From Pseudomonadota bacterium (lineage in GTDB: Bacteria > Pseudomonadota > Gammaproteobacteria > Burkholderiales > Sulfuriferulaceae): a stretch of 32,366 nt of DNA. Location: assembly GCA_021786845.1 (NCBI GenBank), contig JAJYMO010000039.1, forward strand, positions 1 through 32,366, read 5' to 3'. The translations under genes and the position numbers were made by a program. Shown one piece after another: positions 25,826 through 32,366 of this stretch. The notes beneath the pieces are model-generated. The model had not been told where the DNA came from. It saw only the letters and a program-made list of their open reading frames with translations, and searched no databases. Positions within the stretch are counted from its first letter, which is position 1. Every line of letters begins with the position of its first letter.

Positions 25826-26617
25826 TTACTTAAAACTCACTTGCACATCCCGGTCAATCTGAATGCTGTTTTGTTCAACACGGATAGTTGTGCGCATTAA
25901 CCAGTTACCACCTGAGTGAATAATCAGATGACCCAGATACTCACCGTCTGCACCCGGAACCAAGCTAACGGGAGGAATAGCCTCCTGGCTGTCCGCCCGC
26001 ATCAATTGCACTGAAATTTTAGCACCATTTACCGGCAACCCTTGCGGATCGAGCAGCACTAACCGCAATGCGTTAGCCGCTGAGGGATTAACAGAAAGAT
26101 GATTGACGCCATCAATTTCAATTTTCCATCCCAATTTACGCATCTCATCTTCCGCCTTCAATTCCGAATTTTCAGCACTGGCGGCATCTTCATCGTGGCG
26201 GGTAACCCCTGTAAAACCGGTATAAACAGGTTTCTTGCTGGCATTGGGCAAAAACCAGGCAGCCACCCTTGGTGGTACACCATTGAGGGAAATATTGACA
26301 AAGATACCATCTACCACAAACAACACCAGAAAAAAAACAATCAGCGATTTAATTGACCAATGTATCGCACTCTTGCTTCCCTTACGTACCCCAATCACCA
26401 TCGTTAAAACGGTCGCTGTGGACAGGTAAAGCGCCACATGAATTGACAGCACATCCAGTTCCATCCCATGAAACAAACTGTAGCCCAACAAAGCGAATGT
26501 CGGCACTGCGCCCGAAATCACACCGCGCCAATAATTGGCAACACCCATACGACCCAGACCGAAATGCAACACCAGCACTAACGCAATACCACCAAACAAA
26601 GTAATAACCATATTCAC
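25826..26617 (-). CDS. ccoH: CcoH/FixH-like cbb3 assembly protein with extra membrane domain
   Basis: A 263-residue protein. Residues 1-110 contain four predicted membrane helices (about 3-21, 31-50, 56-77 and 88-107). Residues about 160-263 form an FixH/YtkA-like beta domain, including LRLVLLDPQGLPVNGAKISV and GNWLMRTTIRV. Typical FixH has about 150-170 residues and a single helix, so this is an enlarged form with an N-terminal membrane module. The GTG start overlaps the ccoG stop (GTGA); ATG 26611 is an alternative. Its place between ccoG and ccoI supports the CcoH role in oxidase assembly or stability. Confidence 0.82.
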   Translation of the reverse strand: MNMVITLFGGIALVLVLHFGLGRMGVANYWRGVISGAVPTFALLGYSLFHGMELDVLSIHVALYLSTATVLTMVIGVRKGSKSAIHWSIKSLIVFFLVLFVVDGIFVNISLNGVPPRVAAWFLPNASKKPVYTGFTGVTRHDEDAASAENSELKAEDEMRKLGWKIEIDGVNHLSVNPSAANALRLVLLDPQGLPVNGAKISVQLMRADSQEAIPPVSLVPGADGEYLGHLIIHSGGNWLMRTTIRVEQNSIQIDRDVQVSFK

Positions 26618-28050
26618 GATGCACTCAATTCACTAGAAAAATTAGAAGGAATCACTTCAACATCTTTTGGATTAGTTAATGATTTAATCACAAAATTAAA
26701 TTTACGATGCTTCATGATCTGGTCAGGCCACAACAATACACCTACATCCACAAGCACCGTTTGCCCACTGTGCACACGCACTGTTTGCATCACGCCCAAA
26801 TCAAGCGCACCAGCAGGTAAGTCCGGTGTGCTAATTTGGTACACGGCATCTCCTTGAGAATCATTGTCAAGACGTATTTCATATCGATTTCGAATTTCAC
26901 CATTCGACATGACCACATACAGAGGCTGGCGAATCTGCTCCACGCTGTCTTCCATATCCGTTTGATGCAACACGCTCACCACCAGCAATGCACTCATACC
27001 AATAATAGCAATTAAATAGCCCAGCACCTTCAGTCGCTTCCAGGACAAATGCGGTGGCTTTGGGGATCCCGACTCGATATTGTATTCAGAATCGTAACGT
27101 ATCAGCCCACGAGGGAATCCCACTGAGCTCATGACCTCGTTACAACCGTCGATACACAGGCCGCAGGAAATACAACGGTATTGCAAACCATCGCGGATAT
27201 CTATCCCCGCCGGACAAACCTGAACACAAATCCCGCAATCAATACAATCGCCGTGCCCCTGCTCATGACGGGACTCAAGTGATTTTAAATCGCCCTTCAT
27301 GGTCACCCGACCCTTTTCCCCCTCACCCCGGTGGTAATCATAAGCGACAGCCAGCGTTTCAGGCTCGTACATAACGCTTTGGAAACGACCGTATGGACAT
27401 ATGTAAGCACAGATTTGTTCCCGCATAAATCCCGCGGCAAGGTAAGTAGAGAAGGTCAACGCAAAGACTGTGTAATAGGCCGCGCTCGCAGCTTGTCCAA
27501 TAAAGAAACGATGAAGTAAATCTGGTGCATAGCCGAAATACAGTATAAACGTTACACCTGTCCAAAAAGCCAATAACAGCCAAACAGCATGTGTCGCCCC
27601 TATTTTAAGAATCTTCTCACCATTCCATGGCTGCTTCATCAACTTCATTCGTGCGGGGCGTTCACCTTGTACCCACTTCTCAACGAACATAAATAAATCT
27701 GTCCATACAGTTTGAAAACAAAAATAACCGCAGAAAGCACGGCCAATCAATGCTGTCGCAAAAAACAGAAATGTGGCAGCAATAAACAGCAATAAAGCCA
27801 ACCAAAACACATTTTGGGGATACACGACCAAATCGAATACAAAAAATCGGCGTCCCATCACATCAAATGCAACGGCTTGAGGAATACCGCTTTCCCTTTG
27901 CCATGGCATCCACGGCAAAAGAAAAAAAACAGAAAGTGCAAAGACTAAAACGCTCGTTTTAAAATTCCTGAATTTTCCATGTACAGTACGCGGAATAATA
28001 GGAATGCGCTTTTCATACAAGGGAGCAGAATCAAGCACATTGTCTTCCAT
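26614..28050 (-). CDS. ccoG: cytochrome c oxidase accessory protein CcoG
   Basis: Membrane-bound iron-sulfur protein implicated in copper reduction during cbb3 assembly; 478 residues. Membrane helices surround CGYFCFQTVW and CAYICPYGRFQS. Two ferredoxin-type 4Fe-4S clusters follow in CIDCGICVQVCPAG and CISCGLCIDGC. The C-terminal immunoglobulin-like FixG_C domain covers about the last 110 residues. ATG 28050 has GGAG 8 bases upstream; earlier in-frame starts lie inside the upstream terminator. It opens the ccoGHIS part of the locus. Confidence 0.95.
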   Translation of the reverse strand: MEDNVLDSAPLYEKRIPIIPRTVHGKFRNFKTSVLVFALSVFFLLPWMPWQRESGIPQAVAFDVMGRRFFVFDLVVYPQNVFWLALLLFIAATFLFFATALIGRAFCGYFCFQTVWTDLFMFVEKWVQGERPARMKLMKQPWNGEKILKIGATHAVWLLLAFWTGVTFILYFGYAPDLLHRFFIGQAASAAYYTVFALTFSTYLAAGFMREQICAYICPYGRFQSVMYEPETLAVAYDYHRGEGEKGRVTMKGDLKSLESRHEQGHGDCIDCGICVQVCPAGIDIRDGLQYRCISCGLCIDGCNEVMSSVGFPRGLIRYDSEYNIESGSPKPPHLSWKRLKVLGYLIAIIGMSALLVVSVLHQTDMEDSVEQIRQPLYVVMSNGEIRNRYEIRLDNDSQGDAVYQISTPDLPAGALDLGVMQTVRVHSGQTVLVDVGVLLWPDQIMKHRKFNFVIKSLTNPKDVEVIPSNFSSELSAS

Positions 28051-28060
28051 TTTCATCTCT

Positions 28061-28090
28061 CCAAAACAAAACCCCCGCATCAAGCGGGGG
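28061..28090 (-). terminator. Intrinsic terminator after ccoNOQP
   Basis: Read leftward, CCCCCGC TTGAT GCGGGGG (28090-28072) forms a strong 7-bp GC stem directly followed by TTTTGTTTT. It stands 47 bases after the ccoP stop and immediately before the ccoG ribosome binding site, separating structural from assembly genes. Confidence 0.85.
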
Positions 28091-28137
28091 TAATAAACAC
28101 CATGATTGTCATACCACCAAAGAAGGCATGAACAAAA

Positions 28138-29058
28138 TTATTGACCACCACCCAAATCATGCTCATACACAGTAAGCAATTTTATTTGTTCAGCTGACAA
28201 CCGGTTTTTCCATGTCGGCATGACGCCTTTGTTCAATCCGCCCGTAATCACCTTTTTGATTGCATCTTCTTTGTCTGCGATGGTTTTAGCGCCTGGCACA
28301 TTCGCCCACAGCCAAATTCCGTCCGTCAAATTTGCCGAACCATGGACAACACGGCCTTTTGCATCGGCACCGTGGCAATAGTAACATGCCGCAGTTTCTG
28401 AGTGGAACAAAGCATTTCCGGCTTGCGCACTGGCTGGGTTAACGGGAATTTTTTCGAAGCTTAAAATATAATCAGCAAGTTGCGTCATTTGCACATCGCT
28501 GAGTACGGTGCCAAACGGCGGCATATACCCATGACGACCGTCCGTGATGGTTTGCTGAATTTCTTTGTAATGCCCGCCCCATAACCAATCATCATCCGTC
28601 AAATTAGGTGCCAAACCGAATTTTCCAGCACCGCCCTGTTGATGGCACGGTGCGCAGTTATCCGAAAACAGCATTTTACCCGCTGACAGAACAAAGCTGT
28701 TTAACTCAGGATCTTTGGCAATATCCTCAAATGGCGTACTGGCAATTTTATCGTAATAGGGTTTTTGTGCAGCCACCGCCTCATTGGTTTCCTTCATTAA
28801 CAGTGCCCGAGTATTCCAATGCACAGTTTTGGTGATGCCCTGATTATTGGTATAGGTGATCATCATCAGGCCTTTGGTATGCGTACGTCCAATTGGCCAT
28901 GCCGGATACATAAACCAATAGACAATCGCAAACACCACAGTCATATAAAATGCGATTAACCACCAGTTTGGCAATGGGTTGTTATACTCCTGCAAATCGC
29001 CATCCCACACATGGCCAGTTGTTTGCGGAACATGTGGTTGTTTATTGTTTACACTCAT
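28138..29058 (-). CDS. ccoP: cbb3 oxidase subunit III, diheme cytochrome CcoP
   Basis: Membrane-anchored diheme cytochrome c passing electrons to CcoO/CcoN; 306 residues. The FixP N-terminal domain contains WDGDLQEYNNPLPNWW and one membrane helix at about 32-52. The two heme c sites are CAPCH (135-139) and CYYCH (225-229), with later methionines in GYMPPF and GVMPTW as axial ligands. The ATG overlaps the ccoQ stop by ATGA. Confidence 0.97.
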   Translation of the reverse strand: MSVNNKQPHVPQTTGHVWDGDLQEYNNPLPNWWLIAFYMTVVFAIVYWFMYPAWPIGRTHTKGLMMITYTNNQGITKTVHWNTRALLMKETNEAVAAQKPYYDKIASTPFEDIAKDPELNSFVLSAGKMLFSDNCAPCHQQGGAGKFGLAPNLTDDDWLWGGHYKEIQQTITDGRHGYMPPFGTVLSDVQMTQLADYILSFEKIPVNPASAQAGNALFHSETAACYYCHGADAKGRVVHGSANLTDGIWLWANVPGAKTIADKEDAIKKVITGGLNKGVMPTWKNRLSAEQIKLLTVYEHDLGGGQ

Positions 29059-29243
29059 TTTTTCTCTTCCCTCGCGTTGGAATCGTCATCAAGGAACGGG
29101 ATGTTCTTATGGCTTTCAATTGTTTCACCGCGTTTTTTGTTGCCATACACATAGACCAATATCACCACAAAGGTCACAAACAGAATGACCAATGCCAGCG
29201 GTTTGGTATGCTCGTACGATGAAAACCAGTATATCCACCCCAT
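29055..29243 (-). CDS. ccoQ: cbb3 oxidase small subunit CcoQ (FixQ)
   Basis: A 62-residue single-helix subunit (helix about 15-34, PLALVILFVTFVVILVYVY), followed by NKKRGETIESHKNIPFLDDD, a typical CcoQ tail. It supports stability of the CcoNOP complex. It lies between ccoO and ccoP and overlaps ccoP by 4 bases. Confidence 0.92.
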   Translation of the reverse strand: MGWIYWFSSYEHTKPLALVILFVTFVVILVYVYGNKKRGETIESHKNIPFLDDDSNAREEKK

Positions 29244-29264
29244 AACTATGTACCTTAATTTTGA

Positions 29265-30002
29265 TTAACGATATTTTACAAATGCATCGTCATCGTATTT
29301 ACGGAAATCCACCATCGTGCCCAGAACTTGCAAATAGGCCACCAAGGCATCCATTTCGGAAATATGACTGCGATCTCCGTCATAATCACCCTGCTCGGCT
29401 TGCGCGATTAAATTTTGTCTGGCATGTGTGATATCCAGCAACTTGGCCGTGTCAGGCCCAAACTTCTTAACATTTGCATTGTATTCCGCCTGATTCAACG
29501 AATAAGGTACGCCCGTCTGACGCAGCGCCCTCATACGGTCTTCGATATCAGAATAATCAAGTGGCGTAGTCAGTAACCATGGGAAGTTTGGCATCACTGA
29601 CTGAGGCACCACAGATCGCGGGCTTACCAAGTGTTGAGTCATCCACTCGTTGGAGTATTTCTTCCCCACGCGAGCCAAATCGGGCCCCGTACGCTTGGAA
29701 CCCCATTGAAACGGGTGATCATATTGCGATTCAGCCGCCAAAGAATAATGACCATAACGCAAGGCTTCGTCACGGAAAGGACGGATCATTTGTGAATGGC
29801 ACAAGTAACAACCTTCACGTTGATAAATATCCCGCCCGCGTAACTCCAGGGGGGTATATGGACGCACCCCATCCACTTTTTCCACTGTGTCTTTAAGAAA
29901 AAACAATGGTGCGATTTCTACCAAACCACCGATGCTGATGGCCAACATGGTTAACACAGCCAGCAGGCCAATATTTGTTTCTATCCATTCATGCTTGAAC
30001 AT
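29265..30002 (-). CDS. ccoO: cbb3 oxidase subunit II, monoheme cytochrome CcoO
   Basis: Membrane-anchored cytochrome c, 245 residues. An N-terminal helix (about 10-34) precedes [23 protein letters not shown], with heme site CYLCH at 65-69. The conserved [11 protein letters not shown] and GPDLARVG segments follow. GGGAGA lies upstream of the ATG, 13 bases after ccoN. Complete length. Confidence 0.97.
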   Translation of the reverse strand: MFKHEWIETNIGLLAVLTMLAISIGGLVEIAPLFFLKDTVEKVDGVRPYTPLELRGRDIYQREGCYLCHSQMIRPFRDEALRYGHYSLAAESQYDHPFQWGSKRTGPDLARVGKKYSNEWMTQHLVSPRSVVPQSVMPNFPWLLTTPLDYSDIEDRMRALRQTGVPYSLNQAEYNANVKKFGPDTAKLLDITHARQNLIAQAEQGDYDGDRSHISEMDALVAYLQVLGTMVDFRKYDDDAFVKYR

Positions 30003-30015
30003 TCATTATCTCCCT

Positions 30016-31467
30016 TTATACACCAGCGCTTGCAAGTTTAACTGCGGGTGAAATGGCTGCTGCACGACCGCCCTGGCGAATGGTCATCATAATATTCGTG
30101 GCCATCAACACCATCCCCGTCAAGAAGAACATGCCACCAAATGCACGCATTACGTACAAAGGATGCATGGCAGCCACAGACTCCACAAATGAATATTGTA
30201 AATTGCCATACTGGTCAAACGCACGCCACATCAAACCCTGGGTGATGCCTGAAATCCACATCGCTGTGATATACATCAGCACACCGATCGTCGCTAACCA
30301 GAAGTGAATACCAATCAGCTTTTCGCTCCATATCTTGGTATTCCACAATTTTGGAATCATGTGATAAAGTGAGCCGAAAGTAATCATCGCTACCCAACCC
30401 AATGCGCCCGAGTGCACGTGGCCCACGGTCCAGTCAGTATAGTGCGACAAGGCATTCACATCTTTCAGCGCCATTAAGGGGCCTTCGAAGGTGGCCATGC
30501 CATAAAATGACAACGCCACAATCATGAAACGCATAATAGGATCCGTCCGCAACTTGTCCCACGCCCCAGACAAGGTCATGATGCCGTTGATCATACCGCC
30601 CCATGAAGGCAGCAGCAGCATGATGGAAAACGTGGCAGCCAGCGTTGAAGTCCAGTCAGGCAAAGCGGTCCAGTGCAGGTGATGTGCACCAACCCACATA
30701 TACAGGAAAGACAATGCCCAGAAGTGGACAATGGACAAACGGTAAGAGTAAATCGGACGCCCTGCCTGCTTTGGCACGAAGTAATACATCATGCCCAGGA
30801 AGGCCGCAGTGAGGAAGAAACCCACTGCATTGTGTCCGTACCACCACTGCGTCATAGCGTCCTGCGTCCCGGCAAACAAACTGTAGGATTTCATTGAGAA
30901 CAGGCTAATCGGCACAGCGAGGTTATTGAAGGTATGCAACAATGCCGTTGCCAAAATGAAAGACAGGAAGAACCAGTTGGCCACATAAATGTGTGGCTGC
31001 TTCCTTTTCATAATGGTACCAACGAAAACAATCAGGTAAGACACCCAGGTGACTTCAATCAGCAGGTCTATCGGCCATTCCATTTCCGCGTATTCACGTG
31101 CCTGGGTATAACCCAGCATATAGCTGATATCGGCCAGCACAATGGCGGCTTGCCAACCCCAGAATGTAAATGTCGCCAGACCTTCGCCAAATAAGCGAGC
31201 CTGACAGGTACGTTGAACGATGTAGTAGGAGGTGGCAAACAAAGCGCTGCCCCCGAAACCAAAAATCACCGAGGAGGTGTGCGCAGGACGCAACCGGCCA
31301 AAGGTAATATAAGGGATATCCATGTTCATAATCGGCCACGCCAATTCCGAGGCGATATAGACCCCTATCGACATGCCAATTAGACCCCATATGATGGCCA
31401 TAAAGGCAAATTTTTTCACAACTTCAAAATTATATTGCTCATTACTACTGATTTCTGTAGCCGTCAC
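30016..31467 (-). CDS. ccoN: cbb3 oxidase catalytic subunit I CcoN
   Basis: Heme-copper oxidase subunit that reduces oxygen at the heme b3-CuB site with high affinity and pumps protons; 483 residues, about 12 membrane helices. Histidine ligands are visible in [30 protein letters not shown] and [12 protein letters not shown], and GMMYYFVP carries the tyrosine of the C-family active site. The start is GTG 31467, with AAGGAGG 5 bases upstream; an extension to 31506 would add 13 residues without a ribosome site. First gene of ccoNOQP, controlled by the FNR-type promoter upstream. Confidence 0.97.
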   Translation of the reverse strand: MTATEISSNEQYNFEVVKKFAFMAIIWGLIGMSIGVYIASELAWPIMNMDIPYITFGRLRPAHTSSVIFGFGGSALFATSYYIVQRTCQARLFGEGLATFTFWGWQAAIVLADISYMLGYTQAREYAEMEWPIDLLIEVTWVSYLIVFVGTIMKRKQPHIYVANWFFLSFILATALLHTFNNLAVPISLFSMKSYSLFAGTQDAMTQWWYGHNAVGFFLTAAFLGMMYYFVPKQAGRPIYSYRLSIVHFWALSFLYMWVGAHHLHWTALPDWTSTLAATFSIMLLLPSWGGMINGIMTLSGAWDKLRTDPIMRFMIVALSFYGMATFEGPLMALKDVNALSHYTDWTVGHVHSGALGWVAMITFGSLYHMIPKLWNTKIWSEKLIGIHFWLATIGVLMYITAMWISGITQGLMWRAFDQYGNLQYSFVESVAAMHPLYVMRAFGGMFFLTGMVLMATNIMMTIRQGGRAAAISPAVKLASAGV

Positions 31468-31609
31468 GTGAGCCTCCTTAATAAAATAATTACAACAGTC
31501 AGTCAAACATCACCAACCAAAAATATACGACTAGCTAATATACCACTAACTAATAGCAATAATACAGTCTTAATTGTTCTTTACATTTCTTTTACTTTAA
31601 TATCTTTAT

Positions 31610-31651
31610 ATATTAGATGATCCATGAGATCATAGTTATGATCTGGATCAA
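31610..31651 (-). promoter_or_regulatory. FNR-dependent promoter of ccoNOQP
   Basis: An FNR box, ATGAT-CTGG-ATCAA (31638-31651), matches TTGAT-N4-ATCAA at 9 of 10 positions. On the - strand TAATAT lies at 31615-31610. A start near 31603 puts the FNR box centre at -41.5, the class II activator position. A second inverted repeat, ATGATC-CATGA-GATCAT (31617-31633), overlaps the promoter. This predicts induction of the high-affinity oxidase under low oxygen by the FNR encoded next door. Confidence 0.72.
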
Positions 31652-31945
31652 TAAAAAGAACGAAAAATGTGTTCGGGATGTAATATTTTGAGGGGAACGG
31701 GGTTCTGCCGGATCAAGCCGGAAAATACCGATGCAAAAGAATACATCAAAAACCGCCTTAATCAGTCATTCTCAACCGGATAATTGATCATTTATTTGTT
31801 AAAATAACGATGCGCAGCAAAAGCATGTTTGTATTGCACAGGGAGAATTGTTTTACCAAATCAAAGTCAGTGTAGATCAAGCACATCCTTAATGAGGAAC
31901 AATCCTGAAAATGGCTATATTTTGGGGATAATACGCTCTTTTACC
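31652..31945. promoter_or_regulatory. Intergenic control region between ccoN and fnr
   Basis: This roughly 290-base stretch upstream of fnr contains no gene. A direct repeat GCCGGA-TCAA-GCCGGA lies near 31708-31724. A candidate fnr promoter is CTGAAA (31905-31910), 16 bases, GATAAT (31927-31932). That would start transcription only a few bases before the first ATG at 31946, giving either a nearly leaderless mRNA or use of a later start. Confidence 0.4.
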
Positions 31946-32366
31946 ATGATGCCGCCCACAATGGACGAGTCAAAATCCCGGAGAACCCAATCCAGACTGG
32001 AGCAGTTGGAATCGTTTATGCCCAAGCCATTTAACAAAAACGCCCAGGAACCCGCTTGCGAATTTATTGCCTGCGAAGACTGTGGCATGTACAAATTATG
32101 TCATCTGGTGAGTAACGGAGAAGATCCGCGCATTTCCAATATATTGGTTAAACGACGTTTCGTATTGAGACGCGGGGAATATCTCTACCGCAGAGGCGAT
32201 CCATTCCATTCAATCTATGCAATTCGTCATGGGTCGACAAAAACTTATATTGTGAATGATGATGGCAGAACACAAATTACCAGCTTTCATGGACCAGGTG
32301 AATTAATTGGGTTCGATGCGATTGAAGCCGGACACTTCGACAGCGAAGCCATCGCATTAGAAACAA
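31946..32366 (+). CDS. fnr: FNR-type oxygen-sensing regulator, 3' end cut by window
   Basis: The first 140 codons of a global anaerobic regulator, open to the window edge. Cysteines C43, C46 and C52 in CEDCGMYKLC have the CX2CX5C spacing of the E. coli FNR 4Fe-4S ligands. The sensor barrel follows with LYRRGDPFHSIYAIRHGSTKTY and FHGPGELIGFDAIEAGH, closely FNR-like. The fourth ligand cysteine and the helix-turn-helix lie beyond the edge. ATG codons at 31946, 31949, 31961 and 32018 are possible starts; none has a strong ribosome site. The gene is divergent from ccoN, whose promoter carries an FNR box. Confidence 0.92.
   Translation, partial: MMPPTMDESKSRRTQSRLEQLESFMPKPFNKNAQEPACEFIACEDCGMYKLCHLVSNGEDPRISNILVKRRFVLRRGEYLYRRGDPFHSIYAIRHGSTKTYIVNDDGRTQITSFHGPGELIGFDAIEAGHFDSEAIALET

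Noticed and set aside
31867-31880. Possible second FNR box before fnr
   Set aside because: Only the ATCAA half is good; the partner half TCAGT matches 2 of 5 bases.

Overview
The window reads as a chromosomal segment of a betaproteobacterium of moderate GC, probably Nitrosomonadales-like. This is inferred from gene content and neighbour order only: an M16 protease-like gene, rsmD and coaD in a row, tsaE-amiC-mutL, rpoH, and a complete ccoNOQP/ccoGHIS respiratory locus next to fnr. No rRNA, tRNA, CRISPR array or intact insertion sequence was recognised.

Layout. Positions 1-1034 hold an intergenic stretch rich in inverted repeats and a leftward CRP/FNR-type regulator. Positions 1457-3874 are a rightward run: a catalytically dead M16 homologue, the rRNA methyltransferase RsmD and the CoA-pathway enzyme CoaD, the last two joined by an ATGA overlap. 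A leftward protein of unknown function and the GTPase YlqF/RbgA follow, then a rightward FAD-dependent oxidoreductase ending at 7674.

Positions 7755-14933 carry a leftward type IV secretion/conjugation block. In transcription order it is a lytic transglycosylase, TrbB/VirB11, TrbC/VirB2, TrbD/VirB3, TrbE/VirB4, TrbJ/VirB5, a small TrbK-position protein and TrbL/VirB6. This is the front part of a canonical trbBCDEJKLFGI operon. It stops after trbL: trbF, trbG and trbI (VirB8, VirB9, VirB10), a relaxase and a coupling protein are all absent here, so it looks like a truncated or split mating-pair-formation system.

Divergent from that operon, with overlapping promoters, is a structured leader or small-RNA candidate ending in an intrinsic terminator near 15165. 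It is followed by an unusual Rossmann-fold-GGDEF fusion. Housekeeping genes resume with tsaE, amiC and mutL (16336-20031), then an AT-rich orphan membrane protein and the heat-shock sigma factor rpoH.

Positions 22213-31467 form the leftward cbb3 oxidase locus. In transcription order it is ccoN, ccoO, ccoQ, ccoP, an intrinsic terminator, ccoG, an enlarged ccoH/FixH, ccoI, ccoS, and two previously unlabelled paralogous genes of about 35 codons each encoding single-helix membrane peptides. The ccoN promoter has an FNR box (one mismatch) placed at -41.5 relative to a TAATAT -10 box. The divergent gene, cut by the window end, encodes an FNR with the CX2CX5C iron-sulfur ligand pattern. The segment therefore combines an oxygen-sensing regulator with its probable high-affinity oxidase target.

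The most interesting items are the twin small membrane peptides next to ccoS, the truncated Trb operon, the Rossmann-GGDEF fusion and the structured leader in front of it.
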